A stretch of DNA of 64,000 nucleotides from JACOND01 sp965202795 (GTDB taxonomy: Bacteria; Bdellovibrionota; Bdellovibrionia; Bdellovibrionales; UBA1609): positions 1,426,001 through 1,490,000 of the forward strand of contig OZ241848.1 of assembly GCA_965202795.1 (NCBI GenBank), in the 5' to 3' direction. Shown here piece by piece: positions 42,892-52,194 of this stretch (position 1 is its first letter; every line of letters begins with the position of its first letter). The notes beneath the pieces are model-generated. The model ran no database searches. It was not told the DNA's origin and was given only the letters and a program-made list of their open reading frames with translations. The position numbers and the translations under genes are program-made.

Positions 42892-43947
42892 TTAAACAGG
42901 CTGGTCAGCGGCTGACTGCATATAGAGAAGCAAATCAATGATTCTTTGGGCAAAGCCGGATTCATTATCATACCAGGCCAGGATTTTAATCAGCCGCCCG
43001 TCTAAAACCTTCAGGCAGGGAAGGTCCACAATGGCGCTCTCAAAACGGCCGATAAAATCAGAGCTGACAAGCGGCTTTTCCTCAACGGCCAAAATGTTTT
43101 TCAGCTCTCCCTCGGAGGCCTGGCGAAGGCGCTGAGCAAGGCTTTCCGCGGAGGCCGGTTTTTTTGTCTCAACAGTCAGGTCAGCGAGGCTCACATTGGG
43201 GCAAGGCGCGCGGACCGCCATGCCCTCTATTTTTCCCCTCAGATCAGGAAAAATCTCCGCCAGCGCCCTGCCGGCGCCTGTGCTTGTGGGGATCATATTC
43301 AAAGCTGCTGCCCGCGCGCGGCGAAAGTCTTTTTTGTGGGAGGAATCCAAAAGCTTTTGATCATTTGTGTAAGAGTGGATTGTGGTCATAAAGCCCCTTT
43401 GAATGCCAAAGCTTTCCCGCAGAACTTTAACAATGGGGGCGAGACAGTTGGTTGTGCATGACGAGCTGCTGATCAGGCGATGCTCATTCAGACGGCAAAG
43501 CCTGTGATTGACTCCAAAAACCATGTGAAAATCAGCCCCCTCAGCGGGAGCTGAAACAATCACTTTTTTTGCGCCGGCGGCCAGGTGTTTCTCTAAATCA
43601 GAGCGGCTTTTAAAGGCGCCGGAGCATTCAGCCACAATGTCCGCATTGCAGCGGCTCCAGGGGATTTTTGCCGGATCGCTTTCCTGAAAATAAGCCAACT
43701 GGGCGGTTTTGCCCCGGCCCTCCACAAAAAGCGCCTTTCCTCCGCCCGCGGCCTCCCCGGCCCGGACAGACCGGCCCCACACCCCATGGACGCTGTCATG
43801 CTGGATCAAATGCGCGGCCATCTCCGCCGGGCTTCTGCCATTGACCGCCGCAATGGAGAGAGCGCCTCCCCCGGAATCAAAAATCTCCCGGAACAAGAGC
43901 CGTCCGATCCGGCCAAGGCCGTTAATGCCAATTCTTAAATTAGACAT
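42892..43947 (-). CDS. gap: Glyceraldehyde-3-phosphate dehydrogenase
   Basis: GAPDH oxidises G3P to 1,3-bisphosphoglycerate in glycolysis. The 351 residues include the Rossmann start RIGINGLGRIGRLLFRE, the catalytic SSSSCTTNCLAP (Cys164), TTIHSYTNDQKLLD with the catalytic His, RAAALNMIPTSTGAG and WYDNESGFAQRI. The residue after strand 2 is Gly (AVNG) where NAD-specific enzymes have Asp, and Arg follows, which fits NADP or dual use. The last codons and the TAA stop fall within a palindromic element (AACAGG end). A GGAGG-type ribosome site is upstream. No pgk or tpi is nearby. Confidence 0.95.
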   Translation of the reverse strand: MSNLRIGINGLGRIGRLLFREIFDSGGGALSIAAVNGRSPAEMAAHLIQHDSVHGVWGRSVRAGEAAGGGKALFVEGRGKTAQLAYFQESDPAKIPWSRCNADIVAECSGAFKSRSDLEKHLAAGAKKVIVSAPAEGADFHMVFGVNHRLCRLNEHRLISSSSCTTNCLAPIVKVLRESFGIQRGFMTTIHSYTNDQKLLDSSHKKDFRRARAAALNMIPTSTGAGRALAEIFPDLRGKIEGMAVRAPCPNVSLADLTVETKKPASAESLAQRLRQASEGELKNILAVEEKPLVSSDFIGRFESAIVDLPCLKVLDGRLIKILAWYDNESGFAQRIIDLLLYMQSAADQPV

Positions 43948-44007
43948 ATTTGTTTGCGCCCTCCCCCGCGCGGGCCGCGCCGCAAGCTCTTGAATCCATA
44001 ATGCCCA

Positions 44008-44298
44008 ATGCCGATGCTCTTGTCCATGACTTTATTTATGATTTTTCCACAGGAGCTGCCCGGCCCCGGCCGCTATTCCGCCGCGGAGCGCCGCGCTCTC
44101 TTGACAAGCTCTTTTCAGGACCTTATCAGGGAGGAAGGGCTTGTCTGGACCAGAGAAAGCCTGTATTATATCGACAAGGGGATTCCTGAAATGGGCTGTT
44201 TCAGAAGGCAGAGCCGCCTCTTGGACAAGGCGCGGGAAAGCGATGGAAGGGCCGGGGCAGTCAGGAGCTGCTTTGTCCTCCTCCCTTTATTTGTTTAG
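44008..44298 (+). CDS. Small hypothetical protein
   Basis: Up to 96 residues, unrecognised. The middle (PGRYSAAERRALLTSSFQDLIREEGLVWTRESLYYIDKGIPEMGCF) reads like real protein, with an amphipathic helix and a balanced composition, while the ends are doubtful. An internal ATG (44038, MIFPQELPG) may be the better start. It precedes the restriction-modification pair but is separated from it by about 110 bp. Confidence 0.4.
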   Translation: MPMLLSMTLFMIFPQELPGPGRYSAAERRALLTSSFQDLIREEGLVWTRESLYYIDKGIPEMGCFRRQSRLLDKARESDGRAGAVRSCFVLLPLFV

Positions 44299-44406
44299 CT
44301 TCCCTAAAATTGGCCATTTCCCGCCCTTTCAAGAAAATTATTGAAAAAGGCTGAAACCCCCTATATGTTAACAGATGTCAGAAGTTTTTAAAAGGAGGCC
44401 GCGCCT

Positions 44407-45330
44407 GTGGGCAGAAACAAACCTTCTCCAATAGGCTCTCTTCAGGGCAAAAAATTGATCCCCTTCGGCTGGTATGGGGGGAAATTCAGCCATTTAGACT
44501 GGCTCCTCCCTTTGCTGCCTGAATGCCGCCACTACTGCGAGCCTTTTGCCGGCTCTGGGGCGGTTTTGCTCAACAGGGAGCCTTCTCCTGTTGAAACCTA
44601 CAATGACTTGGACGGAGAGGTTGTCAACTTTTTTAGGGTTCTCAGAAGCAGAAAAGAAAAACTGATTGAAGCTGTCAGCCTCACTCCGTTTTCCAGAGAA
44701 GAGTTTGCCCTTGCCTGCGCATTGCAGCCCGGCTTAAGCGCCCTTGAAAGGGCAAGGCGGTTTTACATTCGGGCAAGACAGGTAAGGACCGGCTTGGCCC
44801 AAAGGGCTTCTCTTGGCCGCTGGGCCAACTGCAAAAACACATCAAGAAGGGGAATGTCAGGAGTTGTTTCCCGCTGGCTTGGCGGGCTGGAATCGCTTGC
44901 GGAAATTTCTGAAAGGCTGCTCAGGGTTCAAATAGAAAACAGGCCGGCCGTTGAGGCTGTCAAACTGTATGATTCCCCTCAAACTTTATTTTATTGCGAC
45001 CCCCCCTATATCCACGAAACCAGAGGGGATGCCAAAGCCTATTCCAATGAAATGAATGATCAAGATCATGAGGAGCTGGCCCGGGTTTTAAATTCCGCTC
45101 AGGGGCTTGTTGCTGTCAGCAATTATGACTGCGATTTTATGAGCCGCCTTTATCCCGCGAAAAAATGGCTCAAAACCACAGGGCCGAAAAAAACCATTCA
45201 CTCCACAAAAGACAAGAGGGCGGAGAGTTTATGGACTAATTATGATCCTGAAAAACTAATGAGCAATGAGGCTGCTCTTGAAAAGAGGCAGGTTCAAAAA
45301 GGCTTCAATGAATTGGGGATGGCTTTATGA
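44407..45330 (+). CDS. D12-class N6-adenine DNA methyltransferase
   Basis: 307 residues starting at GTG with AGGAGG eight bases upstream. IPFGWYGGKFSHLDWLLPLLP is the N-terminal D12 motif, CEPFAGSGAVLLNREPSPVETYNDLDGEVVNFFRVLR the SAM site, and LFYCDPPYIHETRG the catalytic DPPY. Alpha-class Dam-like enzymes methylate adenine at N6. Its stop overlaps the next gene by four bases (ATGA), so it is the modification partner of that restriction enzyme. The DNA is AT-richer than the surroundings, which suggests transfer. Confidence 0.92.
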   Translation: MGRNKPSPIGSLQGKKLIPFGWYGGKFSHLDWLLPLLPECRHYCEPFAGSGAVLLNREPSPVETYNDLDGEVVNFFRVLRSRKEKLIEAVSLTPFSREEFALACALQPGLSALERARRFYIRARQVRTGLAQRASLGRWANCKNTSRRGMSGVVSRWLGGLESLAEISERLLRVQIENRPAVEAVKLYDSPQTLFYCDPPYIHETRGDAKAYSNEMNDQDHEELARVLNSAQGLVAVSNYDCDFMSRLYPAKKWLKTTGPKKTIHSTKDKRAESLWTNYDPEKLMSNEAALEKRQVQKGFNELGMAL

Positions 45331-46451
45331 CTTCTGAAAGAAAATGCCCTGCAATTTTGGAAAAATTATACAAAGAGGCCGGGCGGAGTTTAACAAGCCG
45401 ATCTGTTTCTGATTCCGTCTTGCTCCAAAAAACAGACTATGCGGCAAGATGCTCAACAAACAGGGCGGCTGTCAGGCTGTTAATGTCCTGCCTCCTGGCT
45501 AAAATTCACAAGCCGGAAATTGATATTAGAAAGCCTTATACTGAAATTGGCGGAAAAGGGGTTTTTTCAGGAAGAGCTTATGACGAAAAATATTTATCCG
45601 ATTTTATCAATAAATATGAGCTGCCCTGCAATGCAACAACAGCCTTTTTGACTCCCGCTCTGAGAAATATCAACAAAGCTTTAACTTTGGACGCGCAGCT
45701 GATCGGAAGGCCGAGGGATGTTTATAGAGATATTTTGTTTTTGCTGGATGCTGTCAATAAAAACAAAATTAAAGCTGAAGCCCTGCTTTTGGACTGTATC
45801 AGGATTTTGATAACAGTCAAAAATGAAAATGCTGAAAGGCTTAGGACTTTAATGTCCGGCCTTAAAGCTTCTGGAGACAAATCTCATTTGAGCGTTGAGG
45901 AAATCATTAATTTATTGGTTCAGCATTTAGCCTGTAAAAACTCCTCCCGTCTTTCAGTTCTGATTGTTGCGGCAGCCTATAAATCAGCTGAAAAGCGCCT
46001 GAAACAAAAAATTCTTCCTTTAAAGCCCCATACTGCCGCTGACAGGCAAACAAAGGCTTTTGGAGATGTGGAAATCACTTTAGCTGATGATGATAATGTG
46101 GTGACTTGTTATGAAATGAAAACAAAAGAGATTATTGAAAACGATATCCATGCTGCTTTGGAGAAAATCAAAAGGTCATCTCATTTGGACAGTTATATTT
46201 TTATCACCACAGAGCCTGTAAAAGAGGCTGTTCAAGAAATTGCGAAAAAAAGCTGCTCCTTAACAGGAGTTGAAACTGCTGTTTTGGACTGCATAGGCTT
46301 TATTAAACATTTTCTCTATCTGTTTTATAGAATTAGAATGAGTTTTCTGGATGAATATCAAAAGCTTGTTTTAAATGAGCCGGCCGCTGCTGTTTCTCAA
46401 GAATTGAAAGAGGCTTTTATTGTTTTAAGAAAAGCCTGTGAACAGGAATAA
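45327..46451 (+). CDS. Type II restriction endonuclease, SacI-like
   Basis: 374 residues overlapping the methyltransferase. Its pattern (GRAYDEKYLSDFINKYELPCN, TPALRNINKAL, AFGDVEITLADDDNVVTCYEMKTKEI) resembles the SacI restriction enzyme family, where GDVxV...VEVRGK is the PD-(D/E)XK site; here Asp of GDVE and Glu/Lys of YEMK would be catalytic. The recognition sequence cannot be read. Gene order, overlap and AT-rich composition support a transferred type II system. The family call is from memory; the restriction role is strongly supported by the partner. Confidence 0.7.
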   Translation: MTSERKCPAILEKLYKEAGRSLTSRSVSDSVLLQKTDYAARCSTNRAAVRLLMSCLLAKIHKPEIDIRKPYTEIGGKGVFSGRAYDEKYLSDFINKYELPCNATTAFLTPALRNINKALTLDAQLIGRPRDVYRDILFLLDAVNKNKIKAEALLLDCIRILITVKNENAERLRTLMSGLKASGDKSHLSVEEIINLLVQHLACKNSSRLSVLIVAAAYKSAEKRLKQKILPLKPHTAADRQTKAFGDVEITLADDDNVVTCYEMKTKEIIENDIHAALEKIKRSSHLDSYIFITTEPVKEAVQEIAKKSCSLTGVETAVLDCIGFIKHFLYLFYRIRMSFLDEYQKLVLNEPAAAVSQELKEAFIVLRKACEQE

Positions 46452-46569
46452 AATACGCTGTTTTAAGGATGCAGAAAGAGGAAACCGCCGCGCGGCATAA
46501 AAAAACCTGATTCTCTAAAAAGAGCCTGCAAATTCTTTTAAAGAGGCAAAAAATCCTCCAGTTCGGCGG
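46452..46569. terminator. Possible bidirectional terminator region
   Basis: Between convergent genes, a CCGCCGCGCGGC hairpin (about 46481-46496) is followed by ATAAAAAAACC, and the TTTTAAAGAGGCAAAA motif (46535) recalls one arm of the inverted repeat before lipB. Confidence 0.4.
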
Positions 46570-47742
46570 TTATTTAGCTTCGCGGACGGCGGCAAAGCCG
46601 CTTCCCTCCTCTCTAAAGTTTGTTATCGCCCCCCGCCAGCGGCGCGCCATCAGCTGCTGTATCCGCCCCTCATGCGCAAAGGCGCGAAAATCCTCTTTCC
46701 ACTCAATGCCCCGGGAATCCCGTCTTGAGGAGGGGGGAATATGCTCCTGAAACACAGCCCCTTCGGCGCATAAAGCCTCAAACTTTCCTTTTGTGAGGCT
46801 TTTTCCCCTATAGGCCATTTTCCCCCCATGCAGGCCGCTCGCCTTAAAAAAAAGCTTTTTTCTTTCGGCCCAGGCCCTCTCCCGGTTTTCCGGGGTTAAT
46901 GCCTCTGTGGGGATAAGATGCCTTCGCGCGGATTCCAAAACAGGCCAGCGGTTTTTTTGCGCATGCCAGGCGCAAAGCCTTTTTTTATCGGACAGCAGAT
47001 AATATTCAAGGGGGTGGGGGCTGAAGCAGGCGAGCTGCTCCCTAAAAGCCCGCGCCAAAACAGGATGCCTTTTAAAATAAAAATCCGCGCATCGGTTGTA
47101 AATAAAATCCGCCCGCGCGCCCCGCTCTGTCAGGAGCTTTTTTTGGCTAATTTTTAAAGAATTGCTGCCGCAAATTTCAAAATCCCATCCCATGGACTGA
47201 AACAAATCCTTATACATAAAAAACTCAAGAGCCATTTTTTGCTCCAAAGGGCTCTCGTCAATCAGGCGCAGCCGGGGCTTTTCCGGGCCGCCTCCGCCAG
47301 CGGCTTTCTGAAATTTTATCCACTCCCGGCGAAATGACTCTTTCAGGCTGTCAAGAGCCTCTTGAAACGGCAGCCCCTGAAACTGCCTGAGCGAGTTCAC
47401 AATCAGAAAGCCGGAGGCGTTTGTGTTCACTTCAATCAGCCGGGGAAGGCCCTGAGAGTCAATATGAAAGTCATAGCCCATAAGAACAGAATCCTGGGGA
47501 TGCCCCCTCAAAGAGGACACAATATCCGGGGGAGTTCTCTCCAAAAAAAGAAAGTCCAGATAATCCCCGCAGCTTTTCAGCTGAAACAAAGCTCTAACTG
47601 TTTTTTGCATGCCTTTTAAGGCTTTGGAGGATAACAGCGCCGGCTCAGGGGAAATCGGCGCCCCGCCCCATGCGCCCTCCCTTAAAAGGCCAGCAGCCGA
47701 GGGGTATGTTTTGCAGAGAAACTCTTTATAAGAGGCTGGCAT
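46570..47742 (-). CDS. ATP-grasp family protein downstream of ftsQ
   Basis: 390 residues resembling ATP-grasp ligases of the glutathionylspermidine synthase or uncharacterised type. GYDFHIDSQGLPRLIEVNTNASGF is the acidic metal-binding segment, placed early as in permuted ATP-grasp folds. LLSDKKRLCAWHAQ, KKLFFKASGLHGGKMAYRGKSLTK (nucleotide Lys and glycine loop) and VFQEHIPPS follow. The substrate is unknown. The ATG comes one base after the ftsQ stop, so it is coupled to ftsQ at the place where ftsA and ftsZ usually follow. That context hints at a wall or peptide ligase role. Confidence 0.7.
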   Translation of the reverse strand: MPASYKEFLCKTYPSAAGLLREGAWGGAPISPEPALLSSKALKGMQKTVRALFQLKSCGDYLDFLFLERTPPDIVSSLRGHPQDSVLMGYDFHIDSQGLPRLIEVNTNASGFLIVNSLRQFQGLPFQEALDSLKESFRREWIKFQKAAGGGGPEKPRLRLIDESPLEQKMALEFFMYKDLFQSMGWDFEICGSNSLKISQKKLLTERGARADFIYNRCADFYFKRHPVLARAFREQLACFSPHPLEYYLLSDKKRLCAWHAQKNRWPVLESARRHLIPTEALTPENRERAWAERKKLFFKASGLHGGKMAYRGKSLTKGKFEALCAEGAVFQEHIPPSSRRDSRGIEWKEDFRAFAHEGRIQQLMARRWRGAITNFREEGSGFAAVREAK

Positions 47743-47743
47743 T

Positions 47744-48526
47744 TTACTCTATGGCGCTGACAATGATTTTTTTCTCTGAAATGGCATTTACGCGCCAGCC
47801 GCCGCCCGCCGCCCGCCGCCGGCTTTTTGCAGCCGGCCGGGCTTTGTCCGCGCCGTTTCGCTCCATATACTCCAAAACAAAGTTAATGTTTTTTATCTTT
47901 TGATTTGTGGCCGGGGCCTTTGCCTCCAGGACAACATCCCCCGGAATGAGAAAAAACACAAAGCTTTTGTTTTTTTTGTTGTAAAGGATCTCTGAGATGT
48001 TTTCCGCCCGGAGCAGGCCTTTTTCCGGGAGGGCCAGCGCAAACTCCGCAGCCTGTTTTCTGAGGCCCGCGCTCTCATAAAAAGATTTTCCCCTGAGCAG
48101 GGGAAAGTCAAGCGTTTGATCCCAGCCCCTTTGCGCGCGGACGCTGCCGTCGGGGAAAACAGAGAGCAAATCTCCAGCCCCCTTCAGCATAAGAAACAGC
48201 GGCCGGCCCTGGCTTAAAAACACAGTCAGGCGGCGCGGAAGGCGGCGGGCCGCCCGAACTTCAGCCGCCGGATAAATGCGGGCTGTGTCCTCTGTGATTT
48301 TTTTCAAATCAATCCTCCCCATGGCCTGTCCCATGTATTGGGAGAGGTAGTTTTTGATTTCCCGCCGGGCGGCCTGATATCCCGCAGTCTGCTGAACACC
48401 GGCCCCGGCTTTCAGCTCCACAGAGCTGACTTTTGAAAAATAAAGCGCGCCGGCTGCGGCAAAAACAGCCGCCGCGCCGCCGCCAGAGAGCCAGGCCCAA
48501 AAAAGCTTTTTGTCTGGAAGGCTCAT
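47744..48526 (-). CDS. ftsQ: Cell division protein FtsQ
   Basis: FtsQ links the divisome across the inner membrane. The 260 residues have a short cytoplasmic N-terminus, one membrane helix (about 10-30), a POTRA-like region (YQAARREIKNYLSQYMGQAMGRIDLKKI) and a beta domain (RRLPRRLTVFLSQGRPLFLM, DGSVRAQRGWDQTLDFPLLRG). Position supports the call: the start overlaps the ddl stop by four bases, as in dcw clusters. The C-terminal end is Arg/Ala-rich. No ftsA or ftsZ follows. Confidence 0.82.
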   Translation of the reverse strand: MSLPDKKLFWAWLSGGGAAAVFAAAGALYFSKVSSVELKAGAGVQQTAGYQAARREIKNYLSQYMGQAMGRIDLKKITEDTARIYPAAEVRAARRLPRRLTVFLSQGRPLFLMLKGAGDLLSVFPDGSVRAQRGWDQTLDFPLLRGKSFYESAGLRKQAAEFALALPEKGLLRAENISEILYNKKNKSFVFFLIPGDVVLEAKAPATNQKIKNINFVLEYMERNGADKARPAAKSRRRAAGGGWRVNAISEKKIIVSAIE

Positions 48527-49485
48527 GCTTTATAGTCCGCTGACGCGCAGCTCAAAATTTTCTGTATCACCTGGACGAAGCTGAGGCCATCATGCGCGGC
48601 GCTTTTGGGAAGCAGGGAGTTTTCCGTCAGGCCCGGCAAAGTGTTCAGCTCCAAAAGCCATGGGATTTTTCCGCCCTCCACAATAAAATCCGCGCGGGCG
48701 CAGCCCCGGATCCCGGCCAGCTGAAAGGCTTTTTGCGCCTGGCGCATGATTTTTCTTGTCAGCATGGGATCCAGCCGCGGCGGAGTAAAATACTGCGACT
48801 GGCCTTTTTGGTATTTTCGCCTGTAATCGTAAAAGCCGCCCTTCGGGGCAATCTCCACCGGAGTTAAAATTTTTCCCGCAAGGCAGGAGACAGCCACTTC
48901 CGCCCCGCCGCGGATATATCTCTCAATAAAAACCGCGGGGCTGGTTTTTCGGGCCTCCCGGAGAGCCTTGGCCAGGCCCTCCGGCTTTTGGACGATAAAT
49001 GTCCCCAGGCTTGATCCGCCATGAGAGGCCTTGACGGCAACAGGGTATTTGAAATGATTTGCCGCCGCCGCTTCGGCTTGGGCTTCTGGGATCTCCCAAA
49101 AATCAGGCGAGGCGATGCGGTTTTTTTGAAGAAGCTTTTTAAAAAAGATTTTGTTCATGCAGAGCGCGCTGGCCAGAATGCCGCTTCCTGTGTAGGGGAT
49201 GCGCAGCAGCTCGCAAACCGCCTGCGGGCAGCCGTCCTCGCCATATATGCCATGGACCGCGAGAAAAGCCGCTGCCGGCTTTTCGCTTAAAAGCGCCGCC
49301 GGAAGGCTGCTGTCAGCCTCAGCAAAAAAAAAGGGCAGCCCCAGCTTTTTCATCGCGCGCCCGGCGGCCTGAGCGGTTTCGCGGCTGATGGCGCTTTCCG
49401 GCCCCTGCCCGCCGCAGACTATGGCAATTTTTTTTTGGGCCTGAGGATTTTTGCGGCGCGCTGTTTTTTTGTTTTTTGAAGGCAT
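48523..49485 (-). CDS. ddl: D-alanine--D-alanine ligase
   Basis: ATP-grasp enzyme making D-Ala-D-Ala for the wall precursor. IAIVCGGQGPESAISRETA, AAFLAVHGIYGEDGCPQAVCELLRIPYTGSGILASALCMNK, VAVKASHGGSSLGTFIV, ARADFIVEGGKIPWLLELNTLPGLTENSLLPKSAAHDGLSF all fit Ddl; the usual GEDG-T and NT-PG-T motifs are there. The 320 residues are normal. It lies between ftsQ and the type III restriction module that separates it from murC. Confidence 0.95.
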   Translation of the reverse strand: MPSKNKKTARRKNPQAQKKIAIVCGGQGPESAISRETAQAAGRAMKKLGLPFFFAEADSSLPAALLSEKPAAAFLAVHGIYGEDGCPQAVCELLRIPYTGSGILASALCMNKIFFKKLLQKNRIASPDFWEIPEAQAEAAAANHFKYPVAVKASHGGSSLGTFIVQKPEGLAKALREARKTSPAVFIERYIRGGAEVAVSCLAGKILTPVEIAPKGGFYDYRRKYQKGQSQYFTPPRLDPMLTRKIMRQAQKAFQLAGIRGCARADFIVEGGKIPWLLELNTLPGLTENSLLPKSAAHDGLSFVQVIQKILSCASADYKA

Positions 49486-49551
49486 GCCTGCTAAGCCTAT
49501 GGGCCATGTTTATTTGCAGCGGGCTTGGGCATATTATTTATTCTCAAGCGC

Positions 49552-49570
49552 GTTTAATTATGCGCCGCAT
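49552..49570 (+). repeat. 19-bp repeat copy 1 flanking the type III restriction module
   Basis: GTTTAATTATGCGCCGCAT, with the odd palindrome ATGCGCCGCAT. It lies between ddl and the res stop, and matches 54340-54358 in 18 of 19 bases. Confidence 0.8.
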
Positions 49571-49581
49571 TAGAGCGGCAT

Positions 49582-52191
49582 TCAGCTCCCTTTAAGGGCT
49601 GTCTGCAAATCTGTCTCCCAGTTTTTTTCCATTAAAATCTTGAAGACCATTTTTTCCTCTTCCGGCGCGGCAATTTCAAGCGCGCCCGCATCCACAGGCT
49701 CCTTATGATACCGCTTCAAAAGGCGAAACAGCTTTTCTTTATAATTTGTGTCGTCGTTTCCTTTGAGCTGATCGCCTTTGGTCTCTAAAACAATGTATTT
49801 GCTCCCCTTAGAGCCTGAAACGGCGCAGGCCAAAAAATCCGGCCAGACTTTTCTTTTTTGCCATCCCTGAAGATGATAATCCTTTTTTGCGGCCATCCGA
49901 TGCCACCATTTAAGGGCCTCGCTCTCATCCAAATACCAGGCCGCCTTTTTTTCAAAATCATTGTAATGCTTTTCATAAGTTTTGTCAAACAGGGACAGCT
50001 GCAAATCAGCATTGTTTCTTCTTCTTAAGAGTTGATCCCCGCTGGAGACAATAAAATCAATTTCCCTTCCCAGCTCCCAGTTTAAATCAATGCGGTCTTT
50101 AAAAATTTTAAAGCAAATCTTCCCCGCTTTTAATTTATCCGCAAACAGCCGCTCTGACAGGCTCTCCATCTGAGCGCGGATGTCTTTTTCTATTTCATTC
50201 AGAATAAAATTTCTGTTCAGCCAGATTGTTTTGTCAGATATTTTTTTATTTTTTAAGGATGACAAAACCTCATCCAGCATTCTGCCGGCCTCCACAGGGT
50301 TTGGGATAAAATTGCAGAGCCTTTGCGCCATCAGAACAAAGTCAAGAGGCAGATCATTGCTTTCGGAGACCCGCCTTTGAACTTCAGGCAGAGTCAGGCG
50401 GCCATGCTGATCCTCCAGCCCCACTGTGACAGTATCTGTTTTTAAAGCTTCTATTGCGGCGGGCGTCAGTTCTTCTGTTTTTGAATAAGAGATTTTTGAG
50501 CAGTCTATATTTGCCAGAATATCAGCCTCATAAATCATTTTCCGCCACTTTCCCTTATATTTGCATAACACGCGGGGCAGGAATATTTTGTCTCGAAAGC
50601 CTTTCTTTCTCCTCCTCCGGGCGGTTTCTTTTCTAAAAGAGCCGGCGCTGTATTTGATATGATCCGCCGCATCGCCCATGCCCTCTTTTTGAAGCCCTTT
50701 TTTTATATCCTCAACAACATCCTGAACAGCCCGGTTATAGCAGAACACATAGCTCTCATTCAAAGAGGGAAACTGTTTTATTTCTTTGGCATAAGGCTGC
50801 CTTAAAACTCTGCCGATCAGCTGAGTCAGAGCCTGTCTGGACTGGGATTTTCCCAGTATGGCCAAAACATAAGCGAAAGGGCAGTCCCAGCCCTCCTGAA
50901 GGGCTTTATTGGTGATAATGTGCCGGACAGGAGACATATCGCTCAGCAGGTCCTCATCTTTTAACTCGTTTCTGCCGGAGGATTTGATCCGGACCTCATC
51001 AGGCCGCGCGCCCAAATGCCGGACAAGATACTCTTTTGCGTCTTCGGAATGAATAAACCCGCCCCCTCTTTGATCTTTCCCTGTCCGCTCAGCCTGAACC
51101 AGCATAATGGGGCGGATATAGCGGTCGGAGGCTTTAAAATATTTTTGGGCCGCTTTGTCAAGCTCCAAAAGCCTCTCATAAGCCTGGCACAGGGTTTTTT
51201 TCCAGTCCCCTTTTTCGGAATTTGAAATGTTGATCGGGATTTTAATCATCTCCTCCTCTTTTAGCTTAACCCCTGAAACGCTTATTAAAACATTGCTTCT
51301 ATGCTCTTTCATGTTGGGAGTGGCGGAAAGCTCCAAAATAAACCGGGGGTTTAGCTTTGAAACAGTGTCCCTCGCCAGATCGGAATAAGCCCTGTGGCCC
51401 TCATCCAGGATAATTATCGGGCGGGCGATTCTCAAAGCGTTGCCGAGGCTTTGCGTTATGGATATATTGGCGGCGCCGCCGAATGTTTGGGAAAGGTCTC
51501 CCTTAAAATCTAAATTCTGTATTTCAGCAAGCAGTCTGCTGTTTGCCTGATAGTCCCCCGGCTCCGGGAAAAAATCAATAAAGCTTCCTGAATCCTGAAA
51601 AATCCTTAAAGATTCTTTTGTTTCCCTGTTGGCTGACTGCAGCATAAGCAGCATGACACAAAGACTTTCCTGAATATCCTGAAGGGAAAAAGAGGATGCT
51701 TTTTCCAGGATTTTGACCCGCCCGCCGGAGGCTCTTTCAAAAACCTGGCGGTAAGGATGGCTTTTGTCTTTAAAGCTTTTGACAGTCTGCCTGTAGATGG
51801 CTTCTGTGGGGACAATCCACAGAATCAGGCCGGCATTTCTTGTGAAGAAATCATAATTGATTCTTTCAACAGCATTGGCCCCTATAAGAGTTTTCCCGCC
51901 GCCTGTGGGGACCTTCAGGCAGATGTTTGGGATCGCATGGCCCGAGCCGTCTTTTTTTGAGAGATACGGCAGTTTTTGGGGCGCGCCTTTTTTGTCTTTT
52001 GAGACAGGGAGCCTGCCGCCCTCATCCATTTTTTCCCAGGCTTTTTTGCAAAAGTCAGTAAAAAGCCTCTTTTCCCCTTTTTGCCTGTAATGCCTGACAA
52101 GGACACTTTCATCCTGATATTCCCGCTTCAGAGCCTCCAGATACTCTGAGAGTTTTTCCAAAACAAGGGACTGAAACTCTTTAAGCTCCAT
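49582..52191 (-). CDS. Type III restriction enzyme Res subunit
   Basis: 869 residues of a superfamily 2 helicase-nuclease. ICLKVPTGGGKTLIGANAVERI (Walker A), LWIVPTEAIYRQT, IILDEGHRAYSD (DEAH-type box), FILELSATPN (motif III), ALQEGWDCPFAYVLAI and LTQLIGRVLRQPYA (motif VI) are present. The C-terminal nuclease has WPDFLA and YIVLETKGDQLKG (PD...ExK). With Mod it would cut DNA with two inversely oriented unmodified sites after ATP-driven sliding. The gene follows mod by 3 bp. Composition is AT-richer than the host genes. Confidence 0.92.
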   Translation of the reverse strand: MELKEFQSLVLEKLSEYLEALKREYQDESVLVRHYRQKGEKRLFTDFCKKAWEKMDEGGRLPVSKDKKGAPQKLPYLSKKDGSGHAIPNICLKVPTGGGKTLIGANAVERINYDFFTRNAGLILWIVPTEAIYRQTVKSFKDKSHPYRQVFERASGGRVKILEKASSFSLQDIQESLCVMLLMLQSANRETKESLRIFQDSGSFIDFFPEPGDYQANSRLLAEIQNLDFKGDLSQTFGGAANISITQSLGNALRIARPIIILDEGHRAYSDLARDTVSKLNPRFILELSATPNMKEHRSNVLISVSGVKLKEEEMIKIPINISNSEKGDWKKTLCQAYERLLELDKAAQKYFKASDRYIRPIMLVQAERTGKDQRGGGFIHSEDAKEYLVRHLGARPDEVRIKSSGRNELKDEDLLSDMSPVRHIITNKALQEGWDCPFAYVLAILGKSQSRQALTQLIGRVLRQPYAKEIKQFPSLNESYVFCYNRAVQDVVEDIKKGLQKEGMGDAADHIKYSAGSFRKETARRRRKKGFRDKIFLPRVLCKYKGKWRKMIYEADILANIDCSKISYSKTEELTPAAIEALKTDTVTVGLEDQHGRLTLPEVQRRVSESNDLPLDFVLMAQRLCNFIPNPVEAGRMLDEVLSSLKNKKISDKTIWLNRNFILNEIEKDIRAQMESLSERLFADKLKAGKICFKIFKDRIDLNWELGREIDFIVSSGDQLLRRRNNADLQLSLFDKTYEKHYNDFEKKAAWYLDESEALKWWHRMAAKKDYHLQGWQKRKVWPDFLACAVSGSKGSKYIVLETKGDQLKGNDDTNYKEKLFRLLKRYHKEPVDAGALEIAAPEEEKMVFKILMEKNWETDLQTALKGS

Positions 52192-52194
52192 TTT

